A DNA stretch of 22,286 nucleotides from GCA-003244245 sp035997545 (GTDB lineage Bacteria > Actinomycetota > Actinomycetes > Mycobacteriales > Pseudonocardiaceae): positions 1 to 22,286 of the forward strand of contig DASYIL010000178.1 of NCBI GenBank assembly GCA_035997545.1. Direction: 5' to 3'. Shown in pieces: positions 7,064 through 14,173 of the stretch (the first letter of the stretch is position 1; the number at the start of each line of letters is the position of its first letter). Position numbers and translations under genes: made by a program. The notes beneath the pieces were generated by a model, which was not told where the DNA came from, made no database searches, and worked only from the letters and a program-made list of their open reading frames with translations.

Positions 7064-8341
7064 GTGGAGTCGTTGCGCAACGCGGTTCGGCCGTACGCCT
7101 GGGGTTCCCGGACCGCGATCGCGGAGCTGCTCGGCGGCCCGATCCCCTCCCCCCACCCGCAGGCGGAGCTGTGGCTTGGCGCGCACCCGGCGGACCCGTC
7201 GGTGCTGCTGCACGCCGACGGCGCCCCGACTTCCCTGCTGGAGGCTCTGCACGCCGACCCGGATCATCATCTCGGAGCCCGCTGCGCACAGCACTGGGGC
7301 GGCCGGCTGCCGTTCCTGCTCAAGGTGCTCGCCGCCGACGAACCGTTGAGCCTGCAGGCCCACCCGTCGGCGGAGCAGGCAGCCGAGGGGTTCGCCCGCG
7401 AGGAGGCCCGGGGAATCCTCCGGGACGCCCCAGAACGCAACTATTCTGATCCCAGCCACAAACCCGAGCTGATCTGCGCGCTCACCGAACTCCACGCGCT
7501 GGCCGGTTTCCGAGACCCGCTGCGCACCGTCGAATTGCTCGCCGCGCTGGACACGCCGCTACTCGAGCCCTACCGCACGATGCTCGCGGCCGAGCCCAAT
7601 GCAGACGGGCTGCGCACCCTGTTCACCACCTGGATCACGATGCCCGAGCCCGCGGTGAAGACGCTGCTGCCTTGCACTCTGGATGCCTGCGTTGCACTGC
7701 TGCGCCGCGACGGGGTTCGTGGGGTCTTTCCCGCCTCTCGCAGCAGTCCCACCGCTGGCGGCAGCGATTTCCGGAACGAGTGCCGGGTGGTTCTCGAGCT
7801 GGCCGAGACGTATCCAGGCGATGTCGGGGTGCTCGCGGCCTTGCTGCTCAACCACGTCGTGCTGGCGTCGGGAGAAGCGATGTACCTACCGGCTGGCAAC
7901 CTGCACACCTATCTGCGGGGCACCGCGGTGGAGATCAGCGCCAATTCGGACAACGTGCTGCGCGGCGGTCTGACAGCCAAGCACATCGACGTCCCGGAGC
8001 TGCTGCGGGTACTGGACTTCTCCTCCGGCGAGCTGCCGGTGCAACGCGGTGAACCGGTCGGGCCGCACGAGACCGCGTACCGCACCCCGGCCGAGGAGTT
8101 CCAGCTGACCCGGTTGGAGTGGGCAGACGGCGAGTCGACCCTGGTGTGCCTGAACAGCCCGTGGCCGCAGATCTTGTTGTGCACCCAGGGGTCGGCGCAG
8201 CTGCGCTCTCCAGACGGCGGCAGCATCACGATGCGCCGCGGTGGGTCGGTATGGCTGGCCGCCGCCGATCCTGAGGTCACGGTGTGCCCGGGACCCGGTC
8301 CCGTGCAGCTATTCCGGGCGTTGCCGGGACTCGCTGCATGA
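7064..8341 (+). CDS. manA: Mannose-6-phosphate isomerase, class I (ManA)
   Basis: The enzyme interconverts fructose-6-P and mannose-6-P, feeding ManB. The product (425 aa) is a type I cupin isomerase. VRPYAWGSRTAIAELLG is the canonical start. The zinc ligands are visible: LQAHPS with Q98 and H100, SHKPE with E135, and LPAGNLHTYLRG with H281. The active-site stretch EISANSDNVLRGGLTAKHID follows. A second, less conserved cupin ends the protein. I favour GTG 7064, preceded by GAAGGAGG (7052-7059). ATG 7031 overlaps the SIS stop (ATGA) and would add 11 residues; an open frame back to 6917 is only overlap with the SIS gene. Without this gene, mannose for phosphatidylinositol mannosides and mannoproteins would have to come from outside; that physiological link is family knowledge. 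Confidence 0.95.
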   Translation: MESLRNAVRPYAWGSRTAIAELLGGPIPSPHPQAELWLGAHPADPSVLLHADGAPTSLLEALHADPDHHLGARCAQHWGGRLPFLLKVLAADEPLSLQAHPSAEQAAEGFAREEARGILRDAPERNYSDPSHKPELICALTELHALAGFRDPLRTVELLAALDTPLLEPYRTMLAAEPNADGLRTLFTTWITMPEPAVKTLLPCTLDACVALLRRDGVRGVFPASRSSPTAGGSDFRNECRVVLELAETYPGDVGVLAALLLNHVVLASGEAMYLPAGNLHTYLRGTAVEISANSDNVLRGGLTAKHIDVPELLRVLDFSSGELPVQRGEPVGPHETAYRTPAEEFQLTRLEWADGESTLVCLNSPWPQILLCTQGSAQLRSPDGGSITMRRGGSVWLAAADPEVTVCPGPGPVQLFRALPGLAA

Positions 8342-8531
8342 CCCCGCCGACAAAAGACGCCGGGGACCGGCGCCCTTCCCTGTTCCGCGCCATCTCCAGG
8401 TCGCTGGTCAACCTACCCTGGAGCCCGACGAATTCGCAGCGGCATGGCGCTCCGGCGTTGCATACCTGGGGCTTTGATCGCTTGTAGGCTCACCGGTGCG
8501 GGTGAGACGGGCAGTGCGAGGAGGCGCTGGG

Positions 8532-9476
8532 GTGTCAGCTAGCGGCGGGACGAAGGCGATTATCGCGGCGTTGCTGGCCAACGCCGGTATCGCGGTGGCG
8601 AAGTTCGTCGGATACCTGATCACAGGGTCGTCATCAATCCTGGCCGAGGCGGTGCACTCGGTGGCCGACACGTCCAACCAGGGCCTGCTGCTGCTCGGCC
8701 AGAAGCGTTCCCGGCGGGAGGCCACCAAGGAGCATCCGTTCGGCTACGGCCGTGACCGGTACTTCTACTCCTTCGTCGTGGCGCTACTGCTGTTCAGCCT
8801 CGGGTCGGTGTTCGCCCTGTACGAGGGCTTCCACAAGCTGGGCAGCGACGAGCAGCTTATTTCACCGTTGGTCGCGATCGGGATCCTGGTGGTGGCGATC
8901 GTGCTGGAGAGCCTGAGTTTCCGCACCGCGATCAGGGAGTCCCGGCCGCTCAAGGGAACCGGCACCTGGTGGCAGTTCATCCGGCAGTCCAAGACCCCGG
9001 AGCTCCCGGTGGTGCTACTGGAGGACGCCGGCGCGCTGCTCGGGCTTGTCTTCGCCCTGGCCGGGGTCGGTTTGTCGGCGCTCACCGGAAACATCATCTG
9101 GGACGCGATCGGCACGCTCTGCATCGGTGTCCTGCTCGGCGTCATCGCGATCTTCCTCATCAGGGAGACCAAGAGCCTGCTGATCGGGGAGGGGTCTGGC
9201 CCGGTCGAGGTGCGCACCATCCGGGCAGCCCTGGTCGGCGGTGGGGTGGACCGGGTGATCCACCTTCGAACCCAGTACATCGGTCCCGATGAGCTCCTGG
9301 TCGCCGCCAAAATTGCGGTGCCGTCCACGATGTCCACCGCCGAGATCGCCCGGGTCATCGACGAGGCCGAGGCACGGGTCCGCGGCGCGGTTCCCGCCGC
9401 CCGGATCATCTACCTGGAGCCCGACCTGGACCGCACCCCGCCCGACCTGGACCGCACCCCAGCGACCAGCAGTTGA
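8532..9476 (+). CDS. Cation diffusion facilitator (CDF) family transporter
   Basis: The product (314 aa) has about six membrane helices in the first 215 residues and a cytoplasmic C-terminal domain. Helix 2 carries the metal site AEAVHSVADTSNQG (H42-x3-D46), followed by HPFGYGRDRYFY; helix 5 carries VVLLEDAGALLG with D165, and D191 is in GNIIWDAIG. These are the features of CDF proteins that exchange a divalent metal (usually Zn2+, Fe2+, Mn2+ or Co2+) for protons. The metal cannot be told from sequence. GTG 8532 follows AGGAGG (8519-8524) by seven bases; the upstream start at 8496 lacks such a site. A CDF gene after manA is common in actinomycetes. The last residues are a duplicated PDLDRTP, and the stop abuts the permease remnant. 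Confidence 0.9.
   Translation: MSASGGTKAIIAALLANAGIAVAKFVGYLITGSSSILAEAVHSVADTSNQGLLLLGQKRSRREATKEHPFGYGRDRYFYSFVVALLLFSLGSVFALYEGFHKLGSDEQLISPLVAIGILVVAIVLESLSFRTAIRESRPLKGTGTWWQFIRQSKTPELPVVLLEDAGALLGLVFALAGVGLSALTGNIIWDAIGTLCIGVLLGVIAIFLIRETKSLLIGEGSGPVEVRTIRAALVGGGVDRVIHLRTQYIGPDELLVAAKIAVPSTMSTAEIARVIDEAEARVRGAVPAARIIYLEPDLDRTPPDLDRTPATSS
9420..9461 (+). repeat. 21-bp tandem duplication at the CDF 3' end
   Basis: The 21-base unit at 9420-9440 is repeated at 9441-9461 with one difference at the last base. It encodes PDLDRTP twice, six codons before the stop, and keeps the frame. Confidence 0.92.
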
Positions 9477-9645
9477 GCGGCGTTTTCCCGATCGATCGGC
9501 TCGAGGAGCTCGAGGAGATGGTCAACGTCGGCTCGCTGTTCGCCTTCGTGCTGGTCCCACCTGGGTACGTTTCCTGTTGTAGCCGGCCGTCGGCCTGGTC
9601 ATCTACTTTGCCTATGGGGCCCGTAAGTTGCGCTTCGGCAGGAGG
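9477..9645 (+). pseudogene. Remnant of an APC-family cationic amino-acid permease (C-terminal end)
   Basis: Two pieces of one membrane protein are seen in different frames. From 9479 the frame reads GVFPIDRLEELEEMVNVGSL and then FAFVLV (to 9556). From 9559 another frame reads TWVRFLL, a TAG stop (9580-9582), then PAVGLVIYFAYGARKLRFGR. In intact CAT/YfnA-type permeases, IDxLxEMVNIGTLFAFVLV is joined to TWxRFLxWxxxGxxIYxxYGxRxS by about 40-45 residues. Here that link is gone, the frame is shifted, and a conserved Trp has become TAG (TGG to TAG). Everything upstream of the FPID segment is missing as well. Mycobacteria have a cationic amino-acid permease near this position (Rv3253c), so this is probably a decayed resident gene. 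The next gene's ribosome-binding site lies within its last codons. Function is lost. Confidence 0.8.
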
Positions 9646-9653
9646 ATGGGTGC

Positions 9654-10991
9654 GTGTTTGAGTCGCTGCTGGTCGCCAATCGGAGTGAGATCGCCCGGCG
9701 GGTGATCCGCACTGCCCGGGCGTTGGGGATCCGCACCGTCGCGGTGCACTCCTCGGCGGACGCCGAGCTGCCGTTCGTCGCCGAGGCCGACGAGGCGGTC
9801 GAGCTGAGCGGACCACCGGCGCAGGCCTACCGGGACTCCCACCAGTTACTGGATGCGGCCCGCCGCACCGGTGCGGTCGCGGTGCATCCCGGCTACGGAT
9901 TCTTGTCCGAGGACGCCGGATTTGCCCGAGCGGTTCGCGATGCCGGCCTGGCGTGGGTCGGTCCCAGCGCCGAGGCGATCTCCTTGATGGGCGACAAGGT
10001 GAGCGCATTGGCCACCGTGGCCGCGGCCGGGGTGCCGGTGGCGCCCGGTTCGGATGGCGCGGTGGCCGAGGCGGACGCGGCGGTGGCACAGGCTCAGCGG
10101 GTCGGCTTCCCGGTGATGCTCAAGGCCGCTGCCGGGGGAGGCGGGATGGGAATGGCAGTGGCGGCCGACGTCGGCGCGGTGCGCACCGAGCACGCCAGGG
10201 TCAGCGCGTTCGCGCAACGACTCTTCGGTGACCCGCGGCTGTTCGTCGAGCGGTACTTCCCGCGGGTGCGGCACGTCGAGGTGCAGGTCCTCGGGCTGGC
10301 CGACAGCCGGGTGGTGGCGCTGGGGGAGCGGGAGTGTTCAGTGCAGCGGCGACACCAGAAGGTCGCCGAGGAGAGCCCGTCCCCCGCCGTCGAGCCGGAC
10401 CTGCGCCGCCGGATGGAGCACGCCGCGGTGCTCGCTGCCTCCACTGTGGACTACCGCAATGCGGGAACGGTCGAGTTCCTGCTCGATGCGGACACCGGTG
10501 AGTTCTTCTTCCTGGAGATGAATACCCGGCTGCAGGTTGAGCACCCGGTCACCGAGTTGCGCTACGGCGTGGACCTGGTGGCAGCCCAGCTGTGCATCTC
10601 CTCGGGCGCGGCACCCGGCTTCGACGTCGACGCTCTTGCCCCCGAAGGGCATGCGATCGAACTGCGAATCAACGCCGAGGACCCGAAACGGTTCCTCCCC
10701 GGTCCCGGAACGGTCACCTCGTGGGTGGAGCCGGCCGGGGACGGGGTGCGGGTGGACGCCGGTTACGCGCAGGGCACCACGGTGACGCCGCATTATGACT
10801 CATTGCTGGCCAAACTGGTGGTGCACGGTTGCGACCGGGAGCAGGCGTTGCAGCGGGCCCGGTCGGCGGTGGCCGGGTTCACCGTGGCCGGGCCGAAATG
10901 CAACCTGCCCTTCCACGCCGAGTTGCTGGAGAACCCCGAGTTCGTCTCCGGGCGCTACGACACCGGCCTGGTCGCCCGGATGCGCCCCTAA
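9654..10991 (+). CDS. Stand-alone biotin carboxylase (AccC-like, ATP-grasp)
   Basis: The enzyme would use ATP and bicarbonate to carboxylate biotin on a carrier protein. The product (445 aa) has the length of E. coli AccC and no biotinyl (BCCP) domain. The motifs are HPGYGFLSED (78-87), GDK (113-115), K157 and GGGGMGM (161-167), RHVEVQVLG, ECSVQRRHQKVAEESPSP, EMNTRLQVEHPVTE (288-301), RINAED, and YDSLLAKLVV at the C-terminal. In the glycine loop the usual GGGG(R/K)GM(R) has Met165 and Ala168 instead of the basic residues, which may mark a separate subgroup. GTG 9654 follows AGGAGG (9640-9645) by eight bases. No carrier or carboxyltransferase gene is nearby, so the substrate (acyl-CoA, urea, oxoproline-related or other) is open. 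In mycobacteria and streptomycetes the adenosylhomocysteinase gene occupies this neighbourhood; it is absent here. Confidence 0.9.
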   Translation: MFESLLVANRSEIARRVIRTARALGIRTVAVHSSADAELPFVAEADEAVELSGPPAQAYRDSHQLLDAARRTGAVAVHPGYGFLSEDAGFARAVRDAGLAWVGPSAEAISLMGDKVSALATVAAAGVPVAPGSDGAVAEADAAVAQAQRVGFPVMLKAAAGGGGMGMAVAADVGAVRTEHARVSAFAQRLFGDPRLFVERYFPRVRHVEVQVLGLADSRVVALGERECSVQRRHQKVAEESPSPAVEPDLRRRMEHAAVLAASTVDYRNAGTVEFLLDADTGEFFFLEMNTRLQVEHPVTELRYGVDLVAAQLCISSGAAPGFDVDALAPEGHAIELRINAEDPKRFLPGPGTVTSWVEPAGDGVRVDAGYAQGTTVTPHYDSLLAKLVVHGCDREQALQRARSAVAGFTVAGPKCNLPFHAELLENPEFVSGRYDTGLVARMRP

Positions 10992-11022
10992 TGCGATGAC
11001 AGGCGGGCCTCCGGCCGGGGGA

Positions 11023-11028
11023 TAGCGT
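11023..11028 (+). promoter_or_regulatory. -10 box TAGCGT for tmk, probably leaderless
   Basis: TAGCGT matches TANNNT and ends eight bases before GTG 11037, with no Shine-Dalgarno sequence between. No clear -35 is seen. It would start the tmk-mtrA-mtrB-lpqB run. Confidence 0.42.
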
Positions 11029-11036
11029 GTGCCACC

Positions 11037-11711
11037 GTGGGGCGGCTGGTTGTCATCGAGGGGCTGGACGGGGCGGGCAAGCGCACCCTTGCTGACGCGC
11101 TGGCCGCGGCGCTCACCGCGCAGCACGCGTCGGTGGGCCGGATGGCGTTCCCCCGTTACGGCACCGACGTGCACGCCGACCTGGTGCGCGACGCGCTGTA
11201 CGGACGAATGGGCGACCTGGCCGACTCGGTGCACGCCATGGCTGTGCTGTTCGCGTTGGACCGGCGCGACGCCGCGGGCGAGTTGCGCGCATTGTGGCGC
11301 CGCCACGACGTGGTGCTGCTGGATCGCTACGTCGCGTCCAACGCGGCCTACGGTGCGGCGCGGCTGCACGAGGACGCCGACGGGCCCTTCGTCGAGTGGG
11401 TCCGGGCACTGGAGGTGGACCGTTTCGGCGTCCCGGTGCCTGATGCCCAGCTGCTGCTGCGAGTGCCGACCAGCGTCGCCGCGGCCCGCGCGGACGGTCG
11501 GGCCGCGGCTGACCATGGGCGGACGAAAGACTTGTACGAGACCGATCGAGGCCTGCAAGCCCGGTGCGCGGCCGTCTACGACGGGCTCACCGCGGGCGGC
11601 TGGCTGGCCCCGTGGTTGGTCGTAGACGGCCTAGATGACACTGCCGGCACCGGAACTGGCAGCCCCGGGCCGACGCCCAGCGACGTGGTGTTGCAGATAC
11701 TCGGGCAATAA
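11037..11711 (+). CDS. tmk: Thymidylate kinase (dTMP kinase)
   Basis: The enzyme phosphorylates dTMP to dTDP. The product (224 aa) begins GRLVVIEGLDGAGKRTLADA with the P-loop at residues 9-17. The Lys-Arg after the glycine is the form seen in mycobacterial Tmk. It continues with FPRYG, the conserved VVLLDRYVASNAAYG (DR-Y motif), a LID region ARADGRAAADHGRTKDLYET, and a C-terminal nucleotide-binding end. The last 20 residues before SDVVLQILGQ are Gly/Thr-rich and variable. GTG 11037 has no ribosome-binding site but a -10 box eight bases upstream, so a leaderless message is likely. tmk before mtrA is standard in actinomycetes; only 55 bases separate them. Confidence 0.93.
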   Translation: MGRLVVIEGLDGAGKRTLADALAAALTAQHASVGRMAFPRYGTDVHADLVRDALYGRMGDLADSVHAMAVLFALDRRDAAGELRALWRRHDVVLLDRYVASNAAYGAARLHEDADGPFVEWVRALEVDRFGVPVPDAQLLLRVPTSVAAARADGRAAADHGRTKDLYETDRGLQARCAAVYDGLTAGGWLAPWLVVDGLDDTAGTGTGSPGPTPSDVVLQILGQ

Positions 11712-11748
11712 GGTGGGATCGATGCCCGACCGCACGCAGTGTCCAGCG

Positions 11749-11769
11749 CATGCCACGATGGTGGGCATG
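11749..11769 (+). promoter_or_regulatory. Short hairpin over the mtrA start
   Basis: CATGCC (11749-11754) and GGCATG (11764-11769) pair perfectly around a nine-base loop. The right arm contains the chosen ATG, and the loop contains most of the alternative ATG 11758. It could lower translation initiation, but six pairs may be chance. Confidence 0.25.
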
Positions 11770-12444
11770 AGGGCTCGTGTACTCGTGGTTGACGATGACG
11801 CCGCGTTGGCCGAGATGCTGACCATCGTGCTGCGCAGAGAGGGTTTCGACACCGCCGTGGTCGGCGAGGGCACGAAGGCGATGTCGGCGCTGCGGGAGCT
11901 GAAGCCAGACCTTGTGCTGCTGGACCTCATGTTGCCAGGCATGAACGGCATCGACGTGTGCAAAGCGATCCGTGCGGAGTCCGGCGTCCCGATCGTGATG
12001 CTCACCGCCAAGGGCGACACCGTCGACGTGGTGTTGGGCCTGGAGTCCGGCGCGGACGACTACGTGGTGAAGCCGTTCAAGCCCCAGGAGCTGGTGGCCC
12101 GGCTGCGGACCCGGTTACGCCGCACCGAGGCCGATCCCGCCGAGCAGCTGACCATCGGTGACCTGGCCATCGACGTGCCCGGTCACGAGGTCAGCCGAGA
12201 TGGGACGCCGATCCCGCTGACTCCGCTGGAGTTCGACTTGTTGCTCGCTCTGGCCCGCAAGCCGCGCCAGGTGTTCACCCGCGAGGTATTGCTCGAGCAG
12301 GTCTGGGGCTACCAGCACGCCGCGGACACCCGGCTGGTCAACGTGCACGTGCAACGGCTTCGTTCCAAGATCGAGCAGGATCCCGAGCATCCAGAGGTGG
12401 TGCTCACCGTGCGGGGCGTCGGGTACAAGGCCGGTGCACCGTGA
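11767..12444 (+). CDS. mtrA: Two-component response regulator MtrA
   Basis: An OmpR/PhoB-type regulator (225 aa). The receiver domain (1-120) has acidic residues D9-D10-D11, phospho-acceptor D53 in LVLLDLMLPGMNGIDV, T80 and K102 (VKPFKP). The DNA-binding winged helix occupies about 128-223 (LTPLEFDLLLALARKPRQVF, DTRLVNVHVQRLRSKIE, VRGVGYKAG). The sequence is near-identical in long blocks to MtrA of mycobacteria, which controls cell-wall hydrolases and division or replication genes; in streptomycetes it also affects development and antibiotics. The start ATG 11767 gives MRARVLVVDDD; ATG 11758 (MVGMRARV) is equally possible, and mycobacterial MtrA also has a few residues before the first strand. 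mtrB overlaps its 3' end by 11 bases, so the pair is translationally coupled. Confidence 0.97.
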   Translation: MRARVLVVDDDAALAEMLTIVLRREGFDTAVVGEGTKAMSALRELKPDLVLLDLMLPGMNGIDVCKAIRAESGVPIVMLTAKGDTVDVVLGLESGADDYVVKPFKPQELVARLRTRLRRTEADPAEQLTIGDLAIDVPGHEVSRDGTPIPLTPLEFDLLLALARKPRQVFTREVLLEQVWGYQHAADTRLVNVHVQRLRSKIEQDPEHPEVVLTVRGVGYKAGAP

Positions 12445-14158
12445 GGATGCTCGCGCTCTGGATCACTCGGCGCTGATGTTGCGGGCGGGCCGGGCGACCG
12501 ATTTCCTGCGCCGAGCCGTCAGCCGAGCCCGTGAGCTGACGGCGGTGGCCGGGGCGATGTGGCGCCGCTCCCTGCAGGTCCGGGTGGTAGCCAGCACCGT
12601 GGCGCTGTCCTCGACCGTCGTGCTGGTGTTGGGCATGGTGTTGCAGGCTCAGATCGCCCAGCGGCTGATTGAGAACAAGATGCAGGCCGCGCTGGTGCAG
12701 GCCGAGAACAGCAGGGTCGTGGTGGAGTCCGAGCTCGGTGCGGTCGATCCCACCTCGACGTCGCTGACCAGCAGGCTCACCACCACCGTCGATCGACTGA
12801 CTAACCCAGAACCCGCGGGTGAGGGTGCCGCAGCGGCCAGCGCCGGAGCGTACGAGCCGGTGCTGGTGGACGGCGGCGGCGCTGCGGGGGTAGCCGGCAC
12901 CGGCCAGAAGATCGGCCCGCTGGACGACGTCCCGGCGGTACTGCGCTCGGCGGTGGAGCGTGGTGTGCTCGCCCACAAGATCACCACAGTGCAGCGGGGC
13001 TCGACTGGGGTGACCATGCTGGTCGTCGGCATGCCGGTCGCCAGCGCGGGTCGCACGCTGCAGCTCTACTTGCTGTTCCCGCTCACCGCGGAGCAGGACA
13101 CCCTGCACCTGATGCAGTCCACTCTGGTGGTCGGGGGCTTGGTGCTGCTGGTGCTCGTCGCGGGCATCGCCAGCCTGGTGACTCGCCAGGTGGTGGTTCC
13201 GGTCCGGCAGGCCGCCGAGGTGGCCGAGCGCTTCGCCGAGGGCCACCTTGAGGAGCGCATCCCGGTCACCGGGCAGGACGAGATGGCCCGGCTGGGCACC
13301 TCGTTCAACGAAATGGCGGCCAGCATCCAGCGGCAGATCCGCCAGCTGGAGGAATTCGGTGAGCTACAGCGTGGCTTCACCTCCGATGTCTCCCACGAGT
13401 TGCGCACCCCGCTGACTACCGTGCGGATGGCTGCCGACCTGCTCTACCAGTCCCGTGACAAGCTGCACCCGGTGCTGCACCGTCCGGCCGAGCTGCTGGT
13501 GAACGAGCTGGACCGATTCGAGGCCCTGCTCGCCGACCTGCTGGAGATCTCCCGGCTCGACGCCGGGGTCGCTGACCTGTACAGCGAGACGGTCGACGTG
13601 CGCACCACCGTCGCTCATGCGGTGGCTGCGGTACGCGCGGTCGCCGACCGTGCCAGCACTGAGCTGGAGCTGGACCTGCCAGCCGGGGAAGTGATCGCCG
13701 AGATCGACCCGCGGCGGGTGGAACGGATCGTGCGCAACCTGCTCACCAACGCGCTGGACCACGGGGAAGGGCGCCCGGTCGAGGTGAACGTGGCCGCGGA
13801 TGCCGACGCTGTCGCGGTGCTGGTGCGCGACCATGGCATCGGGCTGCACCCAGGCCAGCAGGACCTGGTGTTCACCCGATTCTGGCGCGGCGACCCGTCG
13901 CGTGACCGGCGCACCGGGGGTACCGGGCTGGGACTGTCGATCAGTCTGCAGGATGCCCGGCTGCATGGGGGCTGGTTGCAGGCATGGGGTGAGCCCGGTC
14001 GGGGCAGCGCCTTCCGGCTCACGTTGCCCCGTAGCCGAGGTACCGAGCTCACCAGCAGCCCGCTGCCGCTGGGCCCCGAGGACGCCCCAGTGCCGGGTCA
14101 ATCCCAGCCGGCTCAACCAGTGCCGGCCAGACCTGGGGGGCCAGTGATGCGCCAGTGA
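12434..14158 (+). CDS. mtrB: Sensor histidine kinase MtrB
   Basis: The membrane kinase partner of MtrA (574 aa). A short cytoplasmic start ends in WRRSLQVRVVAS. Membrane helix 1 is at about 50-72 and an extracytoplasmic sensor region runs from 73 to 228. Helix 2 at about 230-250 leads to the HAMP domain (VVVPVRQAAEVAERFAEGHL). The H-box SDVSHELRTPLTTVRMAADL gives phospho-acceptor H321. The N-box RNLLTNALDHGE and G-boxes RDHGIGLHPG and GGTGLGLSIS complete the ATPase. The tail after about residue 535 is Pro/Gln-rich, as in mycobacterial MtrB. GTG 12434 lies inside mtrA (11-base overlap); ATG 12476 would shorten the tail before helix 1 by 14 residues. The last codons are formed by an 11-bp tandem repeat that continues into lpqB. 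Confidence 0.96.
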   Translation: MHREDARALDHSALMLRAGRATDFLRRAVSRARELTAVAGAMWRRSLQVRVVASTVALSSTVVLVLGMVLQAQIAQRLIENKMQAALVQAENSRVVVESELGAVDPTSTSLTSRLTTTVDRLTNPEPAGEGAAAASAGAYEPVLVDGGGAAGVAGTGQKIGPLDDVPAVLRSAVERGVLAHKITTVQRGSTGVTMLVVGMPVASAGRTLQLYLLFPLTAEQDTLHLMQSTLVVGGLVLLVLVAGIASLVTRQVVVPVRQAAEVAERFAEGHLEERIPVTGQDEMARLGTSFNEMAASIQRQIRQLEEFGELQRGFTSDVSHELRTPLTTVRMAADLLYQSRDKLHPVLHRPAELLVNELDRFEALLADLLEISRLDAGVADLYSETVDVRTTVAHAVAAVRAVADRASTELELDLPAGEVIAEIDPRRVERIVRNLLTNALDHGEGRPVEVNVAADADAVAVLVRDHGIGLHPGQQDLVFTRFWRGDPSRDRRTGGTGLGLSISLQDARLHGGWLQAWGEPGRGSAFRLTLPRSRGTELTSSPLPLGPEDAPVPGQSQPAQPVPARPGGPVMRQ

Positions 14159-14173
14159 TGCGCTAATGATGCG
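14141..14173 (+). repeat. 11-bp tandem repeat across the mtrB stop / lpqB start
   Basis: CCAGTGATGCG at 14141-14151 is repeated exactly at 14152-14162 and, with two changes (CTAATGATGCG), at 14163-14173. A partial fourth unit (CCAATGCG) follows. The repeat contains the mtrB TGA (14156-14158) and the first lpqB ATGs. The unit is not a multiple of three, so copy number sets the mtrB end and the gap to the start. Confidence 0.85.

Noticed and set aside
8338..8487. 49-codon ORF overlapping the manA stop (ATGA), ending just before the CDF gene
   Set aside because: The overlap is attractive, but there is no family likeness, it has no ribosome-binding site separate from manA, and two other frames are also open here.
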